Source: Leguminivora glycinivorella (lineage: Eukaryota > Arthropoda > Insecta > Lepidoptera > Tortricidae). Taken from it: 64,000 nt of DNA. A program made the position numbers and the translations under genes. The notes under the pieces are model-generated. The model saw nothing but the letters and a program-made list of their open reading frames with translations, ran no database searches and was not told the DNA's origin. Numbering within the stretch: the stretch's first letter is position 1; each line of letters opens with the position of its first letter. The DNA is taken from positions 19,057,883 to 19,121,882 of the forward strand of contig NC_062978.1 in NCBI RefSeq assembly GCF_023078275.1. Direction: 5' to 3'. Positions 53,167-64,000 of the stretch are shown here, in pieces.

Positions 53167-55290
53167 AAATTAACTTATATCAAAATCTACACTTGAACCA
53201 TGTAAGTACACGTACCAATAAAACCATCTGCTGAAAATCACGCCGTCGGCAATCACACCAAGCCCGCATTACACTTTTATAAAAATGACACTATCAGCGC
53301 CGTCGCGGCGAGGTGTTAGGGGTACAAATAATTTATTTCCCGCCGCCGACACAGACAACATAAGCCGCGAGAAAAATAAGCAAACTACCCACTTAAAAAG
53401 AGGTAACAGTCTTCGACTAACCGCGCAAAGAAAAAACGACTTTTCCCCTACACTTTGAAGTTGTAAATTCACTTCTTGTAGAATCTGATTAAGCTGTTTG
53501 GATAGTGTTCGGAGTGCAGTTTTCTGCAAAGGGGTATAAATTTCGAGAGGCAAGGGTCGCGGCGACCATATTTAATTTGACGATAATTGCATTAGTGGAG
53601 TAAATCAAACGTTATCGGGGTCGTTAAAATGGCGGGCAATGCTCTGAGATAACAGCGCAGCTTCAACATCTGTTGAATATAGTCCTTTATCGGTTATCGC
53701 ATCCGTTCGTATGTTTTTATGTTGGTTATAACATTTGGATGGTGGGATGAGGATGTTTGACCGGTCCTGTGTGTTGTGTGTGCAGAGAATATGTTACAAT
53801 TTTTAAGTACCTATTTATTCAGTAAACTGTTTTAGGTTTGCTGTTATGAGAGCGTTTACTTATTGTAGTCACTTGTAAAAATTTACGGGGTAAATAAAAT
53901 ACATAGTTCATACGAAGCAAATTTTACTAAAGAACTTTCTTTAGATTCTTAACCCTAAATATGTGTAAGTATTAAATTGTATCCTTCACCCACGTATGTG
54001 TCTTGGCTGCCTGACATTTAATGTCTGAAGTTGCTCAGTATTTTTTTTTGGTGTTACTTTGTAATAGATTGGATCTCCGGCGTTACCTAAATAAATATAA
54101 TAATCCCGTAAATTATTGATGGCAACTAAGCACATAGGTATTATTTATACTTATAACTACTGTAGAAACTGGACCTATTACAATACGAAGATGTCAATAA
54201 TGTGACTCCCTCGTTATCGAATGACAATGAATCTCAATTTTGGCTTGAAACTAAACAGTCGCTAGCTTCAAACTCCTGGCACTATATCACCCAGCCCCTA
54301 ATCTTATGAAAACTCGATTACGCAGATAAAACCATCCAACATGGAAAAACAATTAAGCACTAGTGAAACAATGACAGTGTAGAGTTGCCCTTTGTTGTCG
54401 ACTTGACGGCTTGCGGCGGGTTAAGGGTAGCCTGTTTGTTAAGGGAAAACTTTACTCCTAATGTTTTCGTAGAGAAGAAGCGAGTTTTTCTTTAAAATTA
54501 TGCTAATTTTACTGATATTTTGGATTTGAAAATTAGATACTATTCTGTGACTACTGATTACGCTAAATTTTTGTTCAAATATAAACCGGGTTTTTGATTA
54601 AATATAATTAGCAAAATTTAAATTACAGGAGACAAAATAAAAGCTTATAAAAATGTAATAATAGTGTCAAAAGCCTAAAAGCTCCATTAAACTTCCTCTT
54701 AACTTGGTAGTGACGACTGTAATCCAAAATGACATAAAGTTATAAAGCGACGAACTCATTAGGCCCTTTTAGTTACCAGCGCTCCGTAAACTTCTCGATT
54801 ACAAATAGACGTAAGTGCCATATTCATCGTTACACACTTAGGTCTTTAAGGTTCCAAGGGGCGGTATTTGTGCTCAACAGTATGAGCTTATTTACAGCAA
54901 AGATAGCGACTGCATACTGCAAGCTAAGTGTATTGTTTTTAAACGTATTGCCTGAATTAAGCGTTTAATTTAAAATAGGTGCCTTATCTGCCTTTTGTGA
55001 GAGCATCTTGTGGTTTTTCTATTATAGGGAGGGAACCTTTTCATTAAACTGTCTTAAATTTATTCCGAATAATAGCAAGTCACTCCTTTACACTCCACCC
55101 GTAAAGGACTCCTCGCATCATTATTTTGTTTTAGTTTTTAGGGCGTAACTTTTAATATGACATTTTTTTCACGAAATTTGTAACAAAAGCAGTTGGTCAG
55201 AACATTTAGCTACAAAGCGGATGATATTTCATGACAATCGGTCCAATAATTTACAGATTATATTGATTTAGACTAACACGATTTGCACTC
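53167..55290. other. Gene-free stretch of the spacer
   Basis: No gene. A segment at 53561-53591 (GGCGACCATATTTAATTTGA, CGATAATTGCA) resembles the core of the 45-kb module. A minus open frame at 53269-53553 has no recognised content. Confidence 0.4.
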
Positions 55291-57420
55291 ATAATTTTAG
55301 AACAAAACGGGACTTAATCGCGTAAACACTTACATTTATATTTGGCCCGACGTTTCGAACATCACATTATGTTCGTGGTCACGGGTAGACTGGCGAGGAA
55401 TTGCATCAACATCTTCTAGCCGCGCGAGTTTCTCGAACTACCCGCACTTGTTCTTGATTATTCACTTTTGCGCTAGGGTTGTCACTTTGCCTACACACAA
55501 CACTCACGACATCAGCCGGTGTGTCCCTCGGTGTTTTTTCACGCTTACATTTGCTAATCACTGGATTCCACGAAGAAGAAATTTCCTGTCCCTCATTTTG
55601 GTTGAAATTTCGATGCTTCCTAATTTCAATCGCTTCACGTACTTTTCTGCTGTAGAACAGACGTTCCGTTGATAGAATTTTGGGACTATGGAGCTCGATC
55701 CAGTGGTTTGGTCCCGACTGTAGCAGATGTTCAGCTACCGCAGACTTATTAATTTGGCGGTTTTTGACAGCCGCGATATGCTCCTTGACCCTTACCGCTA
55801 TTGTGCGTTTGGTTTCTCCAATATAGGAACTACCACAGCTGCAATCTATCTTGTACACACCTGGTGTCTGATACGGGATAACATCCTTTGCTGACCTAAG
55901 TTTCCCTGACACTTTGGACATCGGTAAGTACACGGTACGTATAGAATACTTCCCTAGTACCGTCCCGACCTTGTCCGTCACACCTCTGACGTAGGGCATA
56001 AAAGCTGGTCGCCTTGGAACATCTGGATGCTTCCCCCTCGGCTTTCGTCTAGGCTGTCTACTGTGTAATCTGTACCCATTCTTTCTAAGAATCCCCTGAA
56101 CGTGTGACAACTCTCAAGAAATTCCGGGTCACACAAGTCACGCGCCCTGTTCTTTAAGGAGTTCACGACGGACAGCAGGTGACGGGGGTGGTGATGAGAC
56201 AGAGCGTTAAGATATCTGTCTGTGTGTGTAGGCTTCCTGTAGACAGTGTGCGCCAGAGTACCATCCATCCGACCTACCACTTTTACGTCCAGAAAAGGTA
56301 AACTGCGTTCCGATTCCAGTTCATATGTAAATTTTACCCTTGAATGAATGGAATTGAGATACTGGAGTAGTTGCTCAACTTCTTGTTTTCCACCTTTCAT
56401 GATACAAAAGACATCATCGACATATCGCTTCCATAATTTCACTGCCTATGGTTGCAGGTCTATGTTAGTCTCAAAATGCTCCATCCTGATGTTCGCTAAC
56501 ACCGGCGCCACAGGGCTGCCCATAGCAACTCCGTCAATCTGGAGATAATGCCTATGCTGATATAAAAAGTAGCTACCTTCCAAACAGTTTCGTAGCAACA
56601 CCATGACTGACCCCAGTATCTCATTGTCCGCAAGCCTCGTCCGAACCACCTCGAGACATTCTTTCACTGGAACATTGGTGAAAAGTGACTCAACATCAAA
56701 ACTCACCATTATCTCGTCTGGTTTCAACGTGATGCCCTTTAGAATGTCTATAAAGTGACGGGAATCCTTCACAAATGATGACGTCTTACCCACAAGCGGC
56801 TGTAACACCGATGCAACATGCTTTGCCAGATCGTAAGTAGGTGAAGCAATTTGACTTACAATTGGACGCAAAGGCACATTTGCTTTGTGTACCTTCGGCA
56901 GTCCATACAATTTCGGCGGCTGCACTATCTTAGGTTTGTATAAACTGTCGAAAACATCATCTTGGAACAACTCCCTGTAGTCTCTGATGACTGCTCTAAT
57001 CCGGCGCGTAACTCTGGCAGTAGGGTCATATGAGACAGGCTTGTACACACTCGTATCGTTCAGTAAAAGCCCTATTTTACGATCGTAATCCGATGAGTCC
57101 ATAACTACCGTGGCGTTCCCCTTATCCGCCTTTAGAACCAGTATGTTCTCATTCGCTTTCAGGTTCTTCAGAGCCGAACGCTCCTCCGAAGTCACATTAC
57201 ATCTTAGGTAGTGTCGCCTTTCTCAAAATAACCGCAACATCCTGTCTAAGCACCTCCGCATCCCTAGACGGAACCTTGTTTCGCGATATTGCTTCTTCAA
57301 CACTACAGATCACGGTCTCATATGGAATTCGCTTAGGTGTCATAGCGAAATTCAACCCTTTTTCTAATATACTGACGGTCGCTTTTTCCAGAGGAGTGGT
57401 AGCTACTTTGTATATCAGCA
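55291..57420 (-). mobile_element. Penelope-like element, longer copy, minus strand
   Basis: The 3' end (plus-strand left) carries AAAACGGGACTTAATCGCGT and CGACGTTTCGAACATCACAT. The coding region runs leftwards, with reverse transcriptase then GIY-YIG endonuclease. The 5' side meets the inverted copy at 57420/57421, where TATATCAGCA and ATATCAGCAT overlap in sequence. TTACAGATTA at 55251-55260 and 58697-58706 may be the target duplication of the pair, though about 30 bp of extra sequence lies inside the left one. Confidence 0.9.
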
Positions 57421-57436
57421 ATATCAGCATAGGCAT
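55406..57436 (-). pseudogene. PLE reverse transcriptase and GIY-YIG endonuclease (broken)
   Basis: In order: N-terminal RT region (57436-57197, LEKGLNFAMTPKRIPYE), a one-base frameshift at about 57200, LKADKGNATVV, KLYGLPKVHK, the motif A FDVESLFTNVP with the first catalytic Asp, DGVAMGSPVAPVLANI, then an in-frame TAG at 56446-56448 where the other copy has Trp, the catalytic YVDDVF, a 4-bp deletion near 56112, and the endonuclease (GVYKIDCSCGSSYIGET, RVKEHIAAVK, AEHLLQSGPNHW). PLE enzymes prime reverse transcription at nicked chromosomal ends. Domains are complete but the frame is broken at three places. Confidence 0.9.
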
Positions 57437-58696
57437 TATCTCCAGATTGACGGAGTTGCTATGGGCAGCCCTGTGGCGCCGGTGTTAGCGAACATCTGGA
57501 TGGAGCATTTTGAGACTAACATAGACCTGCAACCATGGGCAGTGAAATTATGGAAGCGATATGTCGATGATGTCTTTTGTATCATGAAAGGTGGAAAACA
57601 AGAAGTTGAGCAACTACTCCAGTATCTCAATTCCATTCATTCAAGGGTAAAATTTACATATGAACTGGAATCGGAACGCAGTTTACCTTTTCTGGACGTA
57701 AAAGTGGTAGGTCGGATGGATGGTACTCTGGCGCACACTATCTACAGGAAGCCTACACACACAGACAGATATCTTAACGCTCTGTCTCATCACCACCCCC
57801 GTCACCTGCTGTCCGTTGTGAACTCCTTAAAGAACAGGGCGCGTGACTTGTGTGACCCGGAATTTCTTGAGAGTGAGTTGTCACACGTTCAGGGGGTTCT
57901 TAGAAAGAATGGGTACAGATTACACAGTAGACAGCCTAGACGAAAGCCGAGGGGGAAGCATCCAGATGTTCCAAGGCGACCAGCTTTTATGCCCTACATC
58001 AGAGGTGTGACGGACAAGGTCGGGACGGTACTAGGAAGTATTCTATACGTACCGTGTACTTACCGATGTCCAAAGTGTCAGGGAAACTTAGGTCAGCAAA
58101 GGATGTTATCCCGTATCAGACACCAGGTGTGTACAAGATAGATTGCAGCTGTGGTAGTTCCTATATTGGAGAAACCAAACGCACAATAGCGGTAAGGGTC
58201 AAGGAGCATATCGCGGCTGTCAAAAACCGCCAAATTAATAAGTCTGCGGTAGCTGAACATCTGCTACAGTCGGGACCAAACCACTGGATCGAGCTCCATA
58301 GTCCCAAAATTCTATCAACGGAACGTCTGTTCTACAGCAGAAAAGTACGTGAAGCGATTGAAATTAGGAAGCATCGAAATTTCAATCAAAATGAGGGACA
58401 GGGAATTTCTTCTTCGTGGAATCCAGTGATTAGCAAATGTAAGCGTGAAAAAACACCGAGGGACACACCGGCTGATGTCGTGAGTGTTGTGTGTAGGCAA
58501 AATGACAACCCTAGCGCAAAAGTGAATAATCAAGAACAAGTGCGGGTAGTTCGAGAAACTCGCGCGGCTAGAAGATGTTGATGCAATTCCTCGCCAGTCT
58601 ACCCGTGACCACGAACATAATGTGATGTTCGAAACGTCGGGCCAAATATAAATGTAAGTGTTTACGCGATGAAGTCCCGTTTTGTTCTAAAATTAT
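57421..58696 (+). mobile_element. Penelope-like element, 5'-truncated inverted copy
   Basis: Nearly identical to 55291-56566 in reverse complement. It starts inside the RT gene (just before HRHYLQIDGVAMGSPV) and ends with GCGATGAAGTCCCGTTTTGT (one base differs from GCGATTAAG). Head-to-head placement directly upstream of the longer copy matches the known tendency of Penelope-type insertions to carry a partial inverted or direct copy. Confidence 0.9.
57422..58581 (+). pseudogene. PLE RT C-terminal half plus GIY-YIG endonuclease
   Basis: The frame holds GSPVAPVLANIWMEHFE, YVDDVF and the palm/thumb region, then VGTVLG, where a single G missing at about 58034 shifts the frame. The remainder, from about 58054, holds GVYKIDCSCG, YIGET and the C-terminus to ARRC-stop at 58581. 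It lacks the RT N-terminal half. The copy keeps Trp where the other has TAG, and has the 4 bases that the other lacks, so the lesions are independent. Confidence 0.88.
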
Positions 58697-59563
58697 TTAC
58701 AGATTACTTAACCGATTTGTGAGTTACCCCCACCGCTCACTGTAAAGTTCCCCATCTACATTTCAATAAAAATATACCTACATACTGAATAAATATTGAT
58801 ATATACATAATGAAAAGTTCCTGTGAAGCACTGACTGGCTGACTGTTGAACATGGAAGAATCATAATATTATGTTTTTTTTTGTGTATACTTCATTCATA
58901 CCGATCCCGCTGTTATGATTGAATTTAATCAAATTAATAATTATATTTTACACGTTATCGTGGTTTGCACGATTTTATTCCAGTGGTTATTTTCTGGGTA
59001 ATTCATTTGGTTTTACGGTTTTCAGAGACATACTACTGATTAATTATTAAAGGAATGAATATATTTAAAATGACCACTGATCATTGTTGAAACTGCGTAA
59101 TAATTTTGATTTCCAGAATCAAAAATCCAATCGAACACCTATAATGTATGAAGCGCAAATTCTGCGAAGGATATCAAATTAAAGATCGTTCAAAAATCGA
59201 AGCCTATTGTTCTGACTCGATAATCGAATAATAGGAATCGGTAAAAACTCGCGTTCCACTACCATCGTTTATCTTCTATCGATGGACGTTGAACGAATCG
59301 CTAATAGGCATTGCGCACTGTTAGTATGTTTTTTTTTCTGTGGTGGTGCGTGCTATGGATGTTTTCTATACAAAATAAAGTCCCCAGCCACGTTCATGTG
59401 TATGTTTTTCTGTTTTACCGCGGTAAACACAAAATTTACCTACTAAACAGATTTTCATGCAGGTTTCATTTATCAATAGAGTTAGTAGGTACATACAATT
59501 TTGACCAATTTGGAGCCCAATAAATTAAACTCGGCTTTAAATTATAGTAGTACACAGTAGGTA
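58697..59563. other. Gene-free stretch of the spacer
   Basis: Nothing recognised; the open frame at 59311-59523 has no support. Confidence 0.4.
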
Positions 59564-59749
59564 CAGATGTAGTGCGAAAAGATTTGCCTTTGTACTTATA
59601 TTGTTACGGAAACGTACGAACGGGTCATGCTAGCTATATGCTATTTCAGTCAGTCTTAGGGCAATATGTACTGACATTGAGTGAACTAGCATGACAAATA
59701 CGAACGTTTCCGGAAAAATACGAAGGAAACCCTTTTCGCACTACATCTG
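59564..59749. repeat. MITE with CAGATGTAGTGCGAAAAG ends, TA target
   Basis: CAGATGTAGTGCGAAAAG and its reverse complement close a 186-bp unit flanked by TA (59562-59563, 59750-59751). Inner inverted matches (GGAAACGT, ACGTTTCC; CATGCTAG, CTAGCATG) extend the stem. Confidence 0.75.
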
Positions 59750-59812
59750 TATATTACTGAACTCGTATGTAGTTCTGGTACTAAATGTATTTCAGAGAAA
59801 ACGCCTATATTA

Positions 59813-59986
59813 TAACCTAACCACAAAATTAAAATTTTGAAAAAACCCCCGACCGCGACATAGTGGACCGATTTTCATGAAACATGGCTAAGAACACTGC
59901 CGACTAACTCAGCTTTCATACAAAAAAAACTAAATCTAAATCGGTTCATCCGTTCGGGAGCTACGATGCCACAGACAGACACACAC

Positions 59987-60045
<59 letters not shown>

Positions 60046-60090
60046 CGTCAAACTTATAACACCCCTTCGTTTTTGCGTCGGGGGTTAAAA
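59813..60090 (-). repeat. CGACGGGGTGTTATAAG repeat, copy C
   Basis: Minus-strand copy of the repeat at 6127 and 16877, ending (plus strand) CGTCGGGGGTTAAAA. It carries a (GACA)n run of about 50 bp at 59993-60042, longer than in the other copies, and lies just outside the right arm. Confidence 0.75.
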
Positions 60091-61454
60091 AGCGACCATT
60101 TTAAGATAAACCACGTGATATCCCAAAACTTAACCTTGCGTCGACATTATTAAGAGCGCTATGACAAAAAAAGGCGATATATTGTAAAATGCACAATATT
60201 TATCGACAAAATTGTACACTTTACTCATACTAAAAGACAGTGAAAGTACTTGTTTCAGTTAGAACATCTTATTAACTGTCGGTTAATTAAAAAACATATG
60301 GAAAAAAAAGCTTTTTCAATTAGTAATGATTGTTTTCCTGATGCTCGTTTAGGAAAAACCGCGTGAAGCACAGAATTCGGAGCTCTTATTATCAACAATT
60401 TGATAAGCTCACTCTCATAAATGAGGTAAATTTAAGTTCCAAATATCTTGTACTTAAGGCCCATTAAACAATATTTATCATTTAATCCTTTGAAATTGAG
60501 AAATTGAAAGTAAAACGAACTCAATTTTGTCTTGAAAATACATTGAAACAAGTGATCATTTCTCCGAAAATCTACATGTTATCGAAGTTATTTTAGTATA
60601 TAAATAATCTGTACAATCTGCTTAAATTGCTGTTATACATTTGTCGTTATAATATTATATAATGATTTTTTGCCAATTTTTTGAAAATTAGCCTTCCTGT
60701 CGCTATTTGACCGGCGACGGACGCCTGCGATTTCAGTGCCGCGCCGGAGCTCGTATAGGTGAGACGTATGTCACTTCGCTCTCCGAGTTCTGATCGCAAA
60801 CGTCGAGAATATTTATCGTTGTGTGGGTCGGACGCCTTGTTTATACACGGGCTATCCTCGCATTGTGTGTGTGTAAACAGCGACCAACGAATTTGATCCT
60901 AGATCCGTAAATATTTGCTTTTGTAATATTTTGTTATGTTTGAATGTTAAAGTATTACAACGTTATGATGATAAATATGTAAAAATTACAATACGGTCAA
61001 GATGATAAGACATATCAAGATGGTACTCGGGATCTGATGATGGAGCCAGAAGGTGGTCACCAGTACCAGTGAACCATGTAAGTAAACGACTTCGTGTTTA
61101 GGCTCGTTGGGTTCGTCTCAACAAGACCTTTGACAAGAGGTGGTACTCAGGGTCTGATGATGGAGCCAGATGGTGGTCACCAGTACCAATGAACCATATA
61201 ACTAAACCCAGAGATGGGGAAATCGTAATCGATTCCGGATTACACGATTACTTGATTTTACTTTGTAATCCACTACTGGGTGTCAGATTACTTGTAATGT
61301 AATCAAGTGAAACGGTAAATTACCATTACATGTAAAGGAATCACTAATCATCTATACAATAATTACTATTACCAATAATTCGGAATCATAGTCGATTCAA
61401 AATAACTGAAATTATTGACTTGATTACTTTCAGATTACAAATATGTAGTACCTC

Positions 61455-62722
61455 AGATTGCTGACTGTCACTTTGACACAAAAGTCATCATGGGTGTCGT
61501 AAAATAGGTTTTAGGGGGCGCTGATTCCAAAATTAATGACCAATGTGGAATCTGACATTGCTGACTGTCACTTTGACACAAAAGTCGTCATGGGTGTCGT
61601 AAAATAGGTTTTAGGGGGTGCTGATTCCAAAATTAATGACCAATGTTCAATCTGACGTTGCTGACTGTCACTCTGACACAAAAGTCGTCATGGGTGTCGT
61701 AGAATAGGTTTTAGGGTGTGCTGATTCCAAAATTAATGACCAATTTGGAATCTGACATTGCTGACTGTCACTTTGACACAAAAGTCGTCATGGGTGTCGT
61801 AAAATAGGTTTTAGGGGGTGCTGATTCCAAAATTAATGACCAATGTGGAATCTGACATTGCTGACTGTCACTTTGACACAAAAGTCGTCATGGGTGTCGT
61901 AAAATAGGTTTTAGGGGGTGCTGATTCCAAAATTAATGACCAATGTTCAATCTGACGTTGCTGACTGTCACTCTGACACAAAAGTCGTCATGGGTGTCGT
62001 AGAATAGGTTTTAGGGTGTGCTGATTCCAAAATTAATGACCAATTTGGAATCTGACATTGCTGACTGTCACTTTGACACAAAAGTCGTCATGGGTGTCGT
62101 AAAATAGGTTTTAGGGGGTGCTGATTCCAAAATTAATGACCAATGTGGAATCTGACATTGCTGACTGTCACTTTGACACAAAAGTCGTCATGGGTGTCGT
62201 AAAATAGGTTTTAGGGGGTGCTGATTCCAAAATTAATGACCAATGTGGAATCTGACATTGCTGACTGTCACTTTGACACAAAAGTCGTCATGGGTGTCGT
62301 AAAATAGGTTTTAGGGGGTGCTGATATCAAAATTAATGACCAATGTTCAATCTGACGTTGCTGACTGTCACTCTGACACAAAAGTCGTCATGGGTGTCGT
62401 AAAATAGGTTTTAGGGGGTGCTGATTCCAAAATTAATGACCAATTTGGAATCTGACATTGCTGACTGTCACTTTGACACAAAAGTCGTCATGGGTGTCGT
62501 AAAATAGGTTTTAGGGGGTGCTGATTCTAAAATTAATGACCAATGTGGAATCTGACATTGCTGACTGTCACTTTGACACAAAAGTTGTCATGGGTGTCGT
62601 AAAATAGGTTTTCATGGGTACTGATCTCAATATTAATGATCAATTTGGAATCTGATATTGCTGACTGTCACTTTGACATAAAAGTCGTTATGGTTGTTGT
62701 CAAATAGGTTTCCAGGGGTACT
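61455..62722 (+). repeat. 100-bp satellite in right arm, block mirrored to 47657-48925
   Basis: The spacing is exactly 100 bp (AAAATAGGTTTTAGGGGG-type starts at 61501, 61601, 61701 and so on). Variant order mirrors that of the left arm. Confidence 0.92.
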
Positions 62723-63490
62723 GTGCAATGTCAGGTTCCAAATCGGTCATGACTTTTTAAATCATTTCATTAATTTTGGAATCAGTACCCCTAAAACTAT
62801 TTGACTACACCCATGATTCCTTTTGTGTCAAAATGACAATTAGCACTGTGAGATTCCAAAATAGTTATTAATTTTGGAATCAGCACCCCCGGAAACCTTT
62901 TTGACGACACCTATGACGACTTTTGTGTCAAAGTGACAGTCAGCAATGTCAAGATTCCAAATCGGTCATTAATTTTCAAATCAGCACCTCCGGAAACCTA
63001 TTTGACGACACCCATGACGACTTTTGTGTCAAAGTGACAGTCAGCAATGTTAGATTCCACATTGGTCATTATTTTTGGAATCAGCACTCCTAAAACCTAT
63101 TTTACGACACCCATGATGACTTTTGTGTCAAAGTGGCAGTCGGCAATGTTAGATTCCATATTGGTCATTAATTTTGGAATCAGCACCCCTAAAACCAATT
63201 TTACGACACCCATGACGACTTTTGTGTCAAAGTGACAGTCAGCAATGTCAGATTCCACATTGTTCATTAATTTTGGAATCAGCACCCCTGCAAACCTATT
63301 TGACGACATCCATGACGACTTTTGTGTCAAAGTGACAGTCAGCAATGTCAGATTTCACATTGGTCATTAATTTTGGAATCAGCACCCCCTAAAACCTATT
63401 TTACGACACCCATGACGACTTTTGTGTCAAAGTGACAGTCAGCAATGACAGATTCCAAATCGGTCATTAATTTTTAAATCAGCACACCCG
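62723..63490 (-). repeat. 100-bp satellite in right arm, block mirrored to 46889-47656
   Basis: Opposite orientation to the preceding block, switching at about 62723. The units are more diverged, as in the left arm. The 82- and 80-codon open frames here are copies of those in the left arm and are not genes. Confidence 0.9.
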
Positions 63491-64000
63491 AAAACCTATA
63501 CTCGTGGTATATGCACTTGAAATGTGAAAGTGAAAATGCTAGAATGACATGTAAACCAAAAACAATTTGAGTGACATAAAGAAGTAAAGTAATAAGCCTG
63601 GAATCGAAGTAAAGTGGGATTCAAAATACTTAAGTACTTGATTACCGAGGAATCCATATTACAGGAATCTATATTATACCGATTCCAAAGGAATGGATTA
63701 CAGAGGTAATCATAATACAGCATTACAGTAATTTTCATATAACAAAAGCAAATATTTGGGATGGGATCTACTTTTATAATTAATTTTTTAAATAAATTTT
63801 AACATAATTGATATTATTTTGCGCTACATTCTAGTATTTTCGTACAAAATAATGTTTATTAGAAATCAAAAGTTTATATCGAGATAGTAGATTGTGGTTG
63901 TTATCAAAATTCCATAGAAAGGATCAAGATTGTTTTGTCCATTATCGTAGTGCGAGCGAGTGATAAGACGTGCTAGAAAGGGTCGGCATATTGGGCTCGC

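Larger units (their letters stand above)
60149..64000 (-). repeat. Right arm of the giant inverted repeat (reaches window edge)
   Basis: Reverse complement of 46383-50232. It starts at ATTAAGAGCGCTATGAC and is still matching at base 64000. Order is mirrored: AT-rich sequence, GC-rich patch (60700-60890), 120-bp dimer, GTAATC flank, satellite blocks, GTAATC flank. The length differs from the left arm by about two bases. Confidence 0.95.

Noticed and set aside
47038..63345. Identical 80- and 82-codon frames in both giant arms
   Set aside because: They lie in the 100-bp satellite and its AT-rich flank. Identity comes from the inverted repeat, not from coding constraint.

Overview
The window looks like intergenic, repeat-dense nuclear DNA of a lepidopteran insect (moth or butterfly). 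It is AT-rich, has no bacterial-type gene layout, and carries several repeat types I recognise as lepidopteran: tRNA-headed SINEs with a TTTATTTGTGTGATGAGCAC body, Helitron-like repeats ending GAAGCCGCGGGCAAAAGCTAG, the AGGGTTCCGTAG repeat, RTE tails ending in (TGA)n, and many TA- or TTAA-flanked MITEs. I found no intact host protein-coding gene. Every long reading frame that can be identified belongs to a transposon, except a few exon-like pieces at 35.5-39.5 kb.

Layout. 1-13 kb: MITEs, SINEs, a 164-bp minisatellite, a short perfect palindrome built from a Penelope-like element (PLE) end, a CR1/Jockey-type ORF1 remnant, a PLE GIY-YIG fragment inside perfect 42-bp inverted repeats, nested Helitron-like repeats and an RTE remnant. 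13.5-17.7 kb: a 3-kb foldback element with PLE-like outer ends, then a second nested foldback, all between two short direct repeats. 18-21 kb: two related elements filled with a 121-bp minisatellite. 22 kb: an RTE reverse transcriptase remnant. 25.5-27.1 kb: a lone non-LTR ORF1 (gag with zinc knuckles) with no ORF2. 28.4-29.7 kb: a nearly complete mariner with one frameshift.

32.8-40.6 kb: a candidate 7.8-kb DNA element bounded by CACTCTAAAAAA inverted ends flanked by TA. It has different tandem arrays just inside each end and carries exon-like pieces of an unnamed gene family, including two inward-facing copies of one first exon. One copy is split by a 503-bp TTAA-flanked MITE, and the other copy shows the empty site. 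45 kb: four copies of a GC-rich ~200-bp module.

46.4-64 kb: a very large inverted repeat. Arms of about 3.85 kb (46383-50232 and 60149 to the window edge) are almost identical and surround a 9.9-kb spacer. Each arm contains a 100-bp satellite whose orientation flips inside the array. The spacer contains a well-bounded solo LTR (promoter, poly(A) signal, TG...CA, 4-bp duplication) and two PLE copies joined 5' to 5' in inverted orientation.

The main cross-window theme is that the same PLE terminus (CGGGACTTAATCGCG) recurs as inverted pairs bracketing very different contents at four places. Several ORF-breaking frameshifts, and many of the differences I noted between the two large arms, fall in homopolymer runs, so some apparent pseudogenization may reflect assembly error. 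Family names come from motif recognition by eye; no database search was possible.
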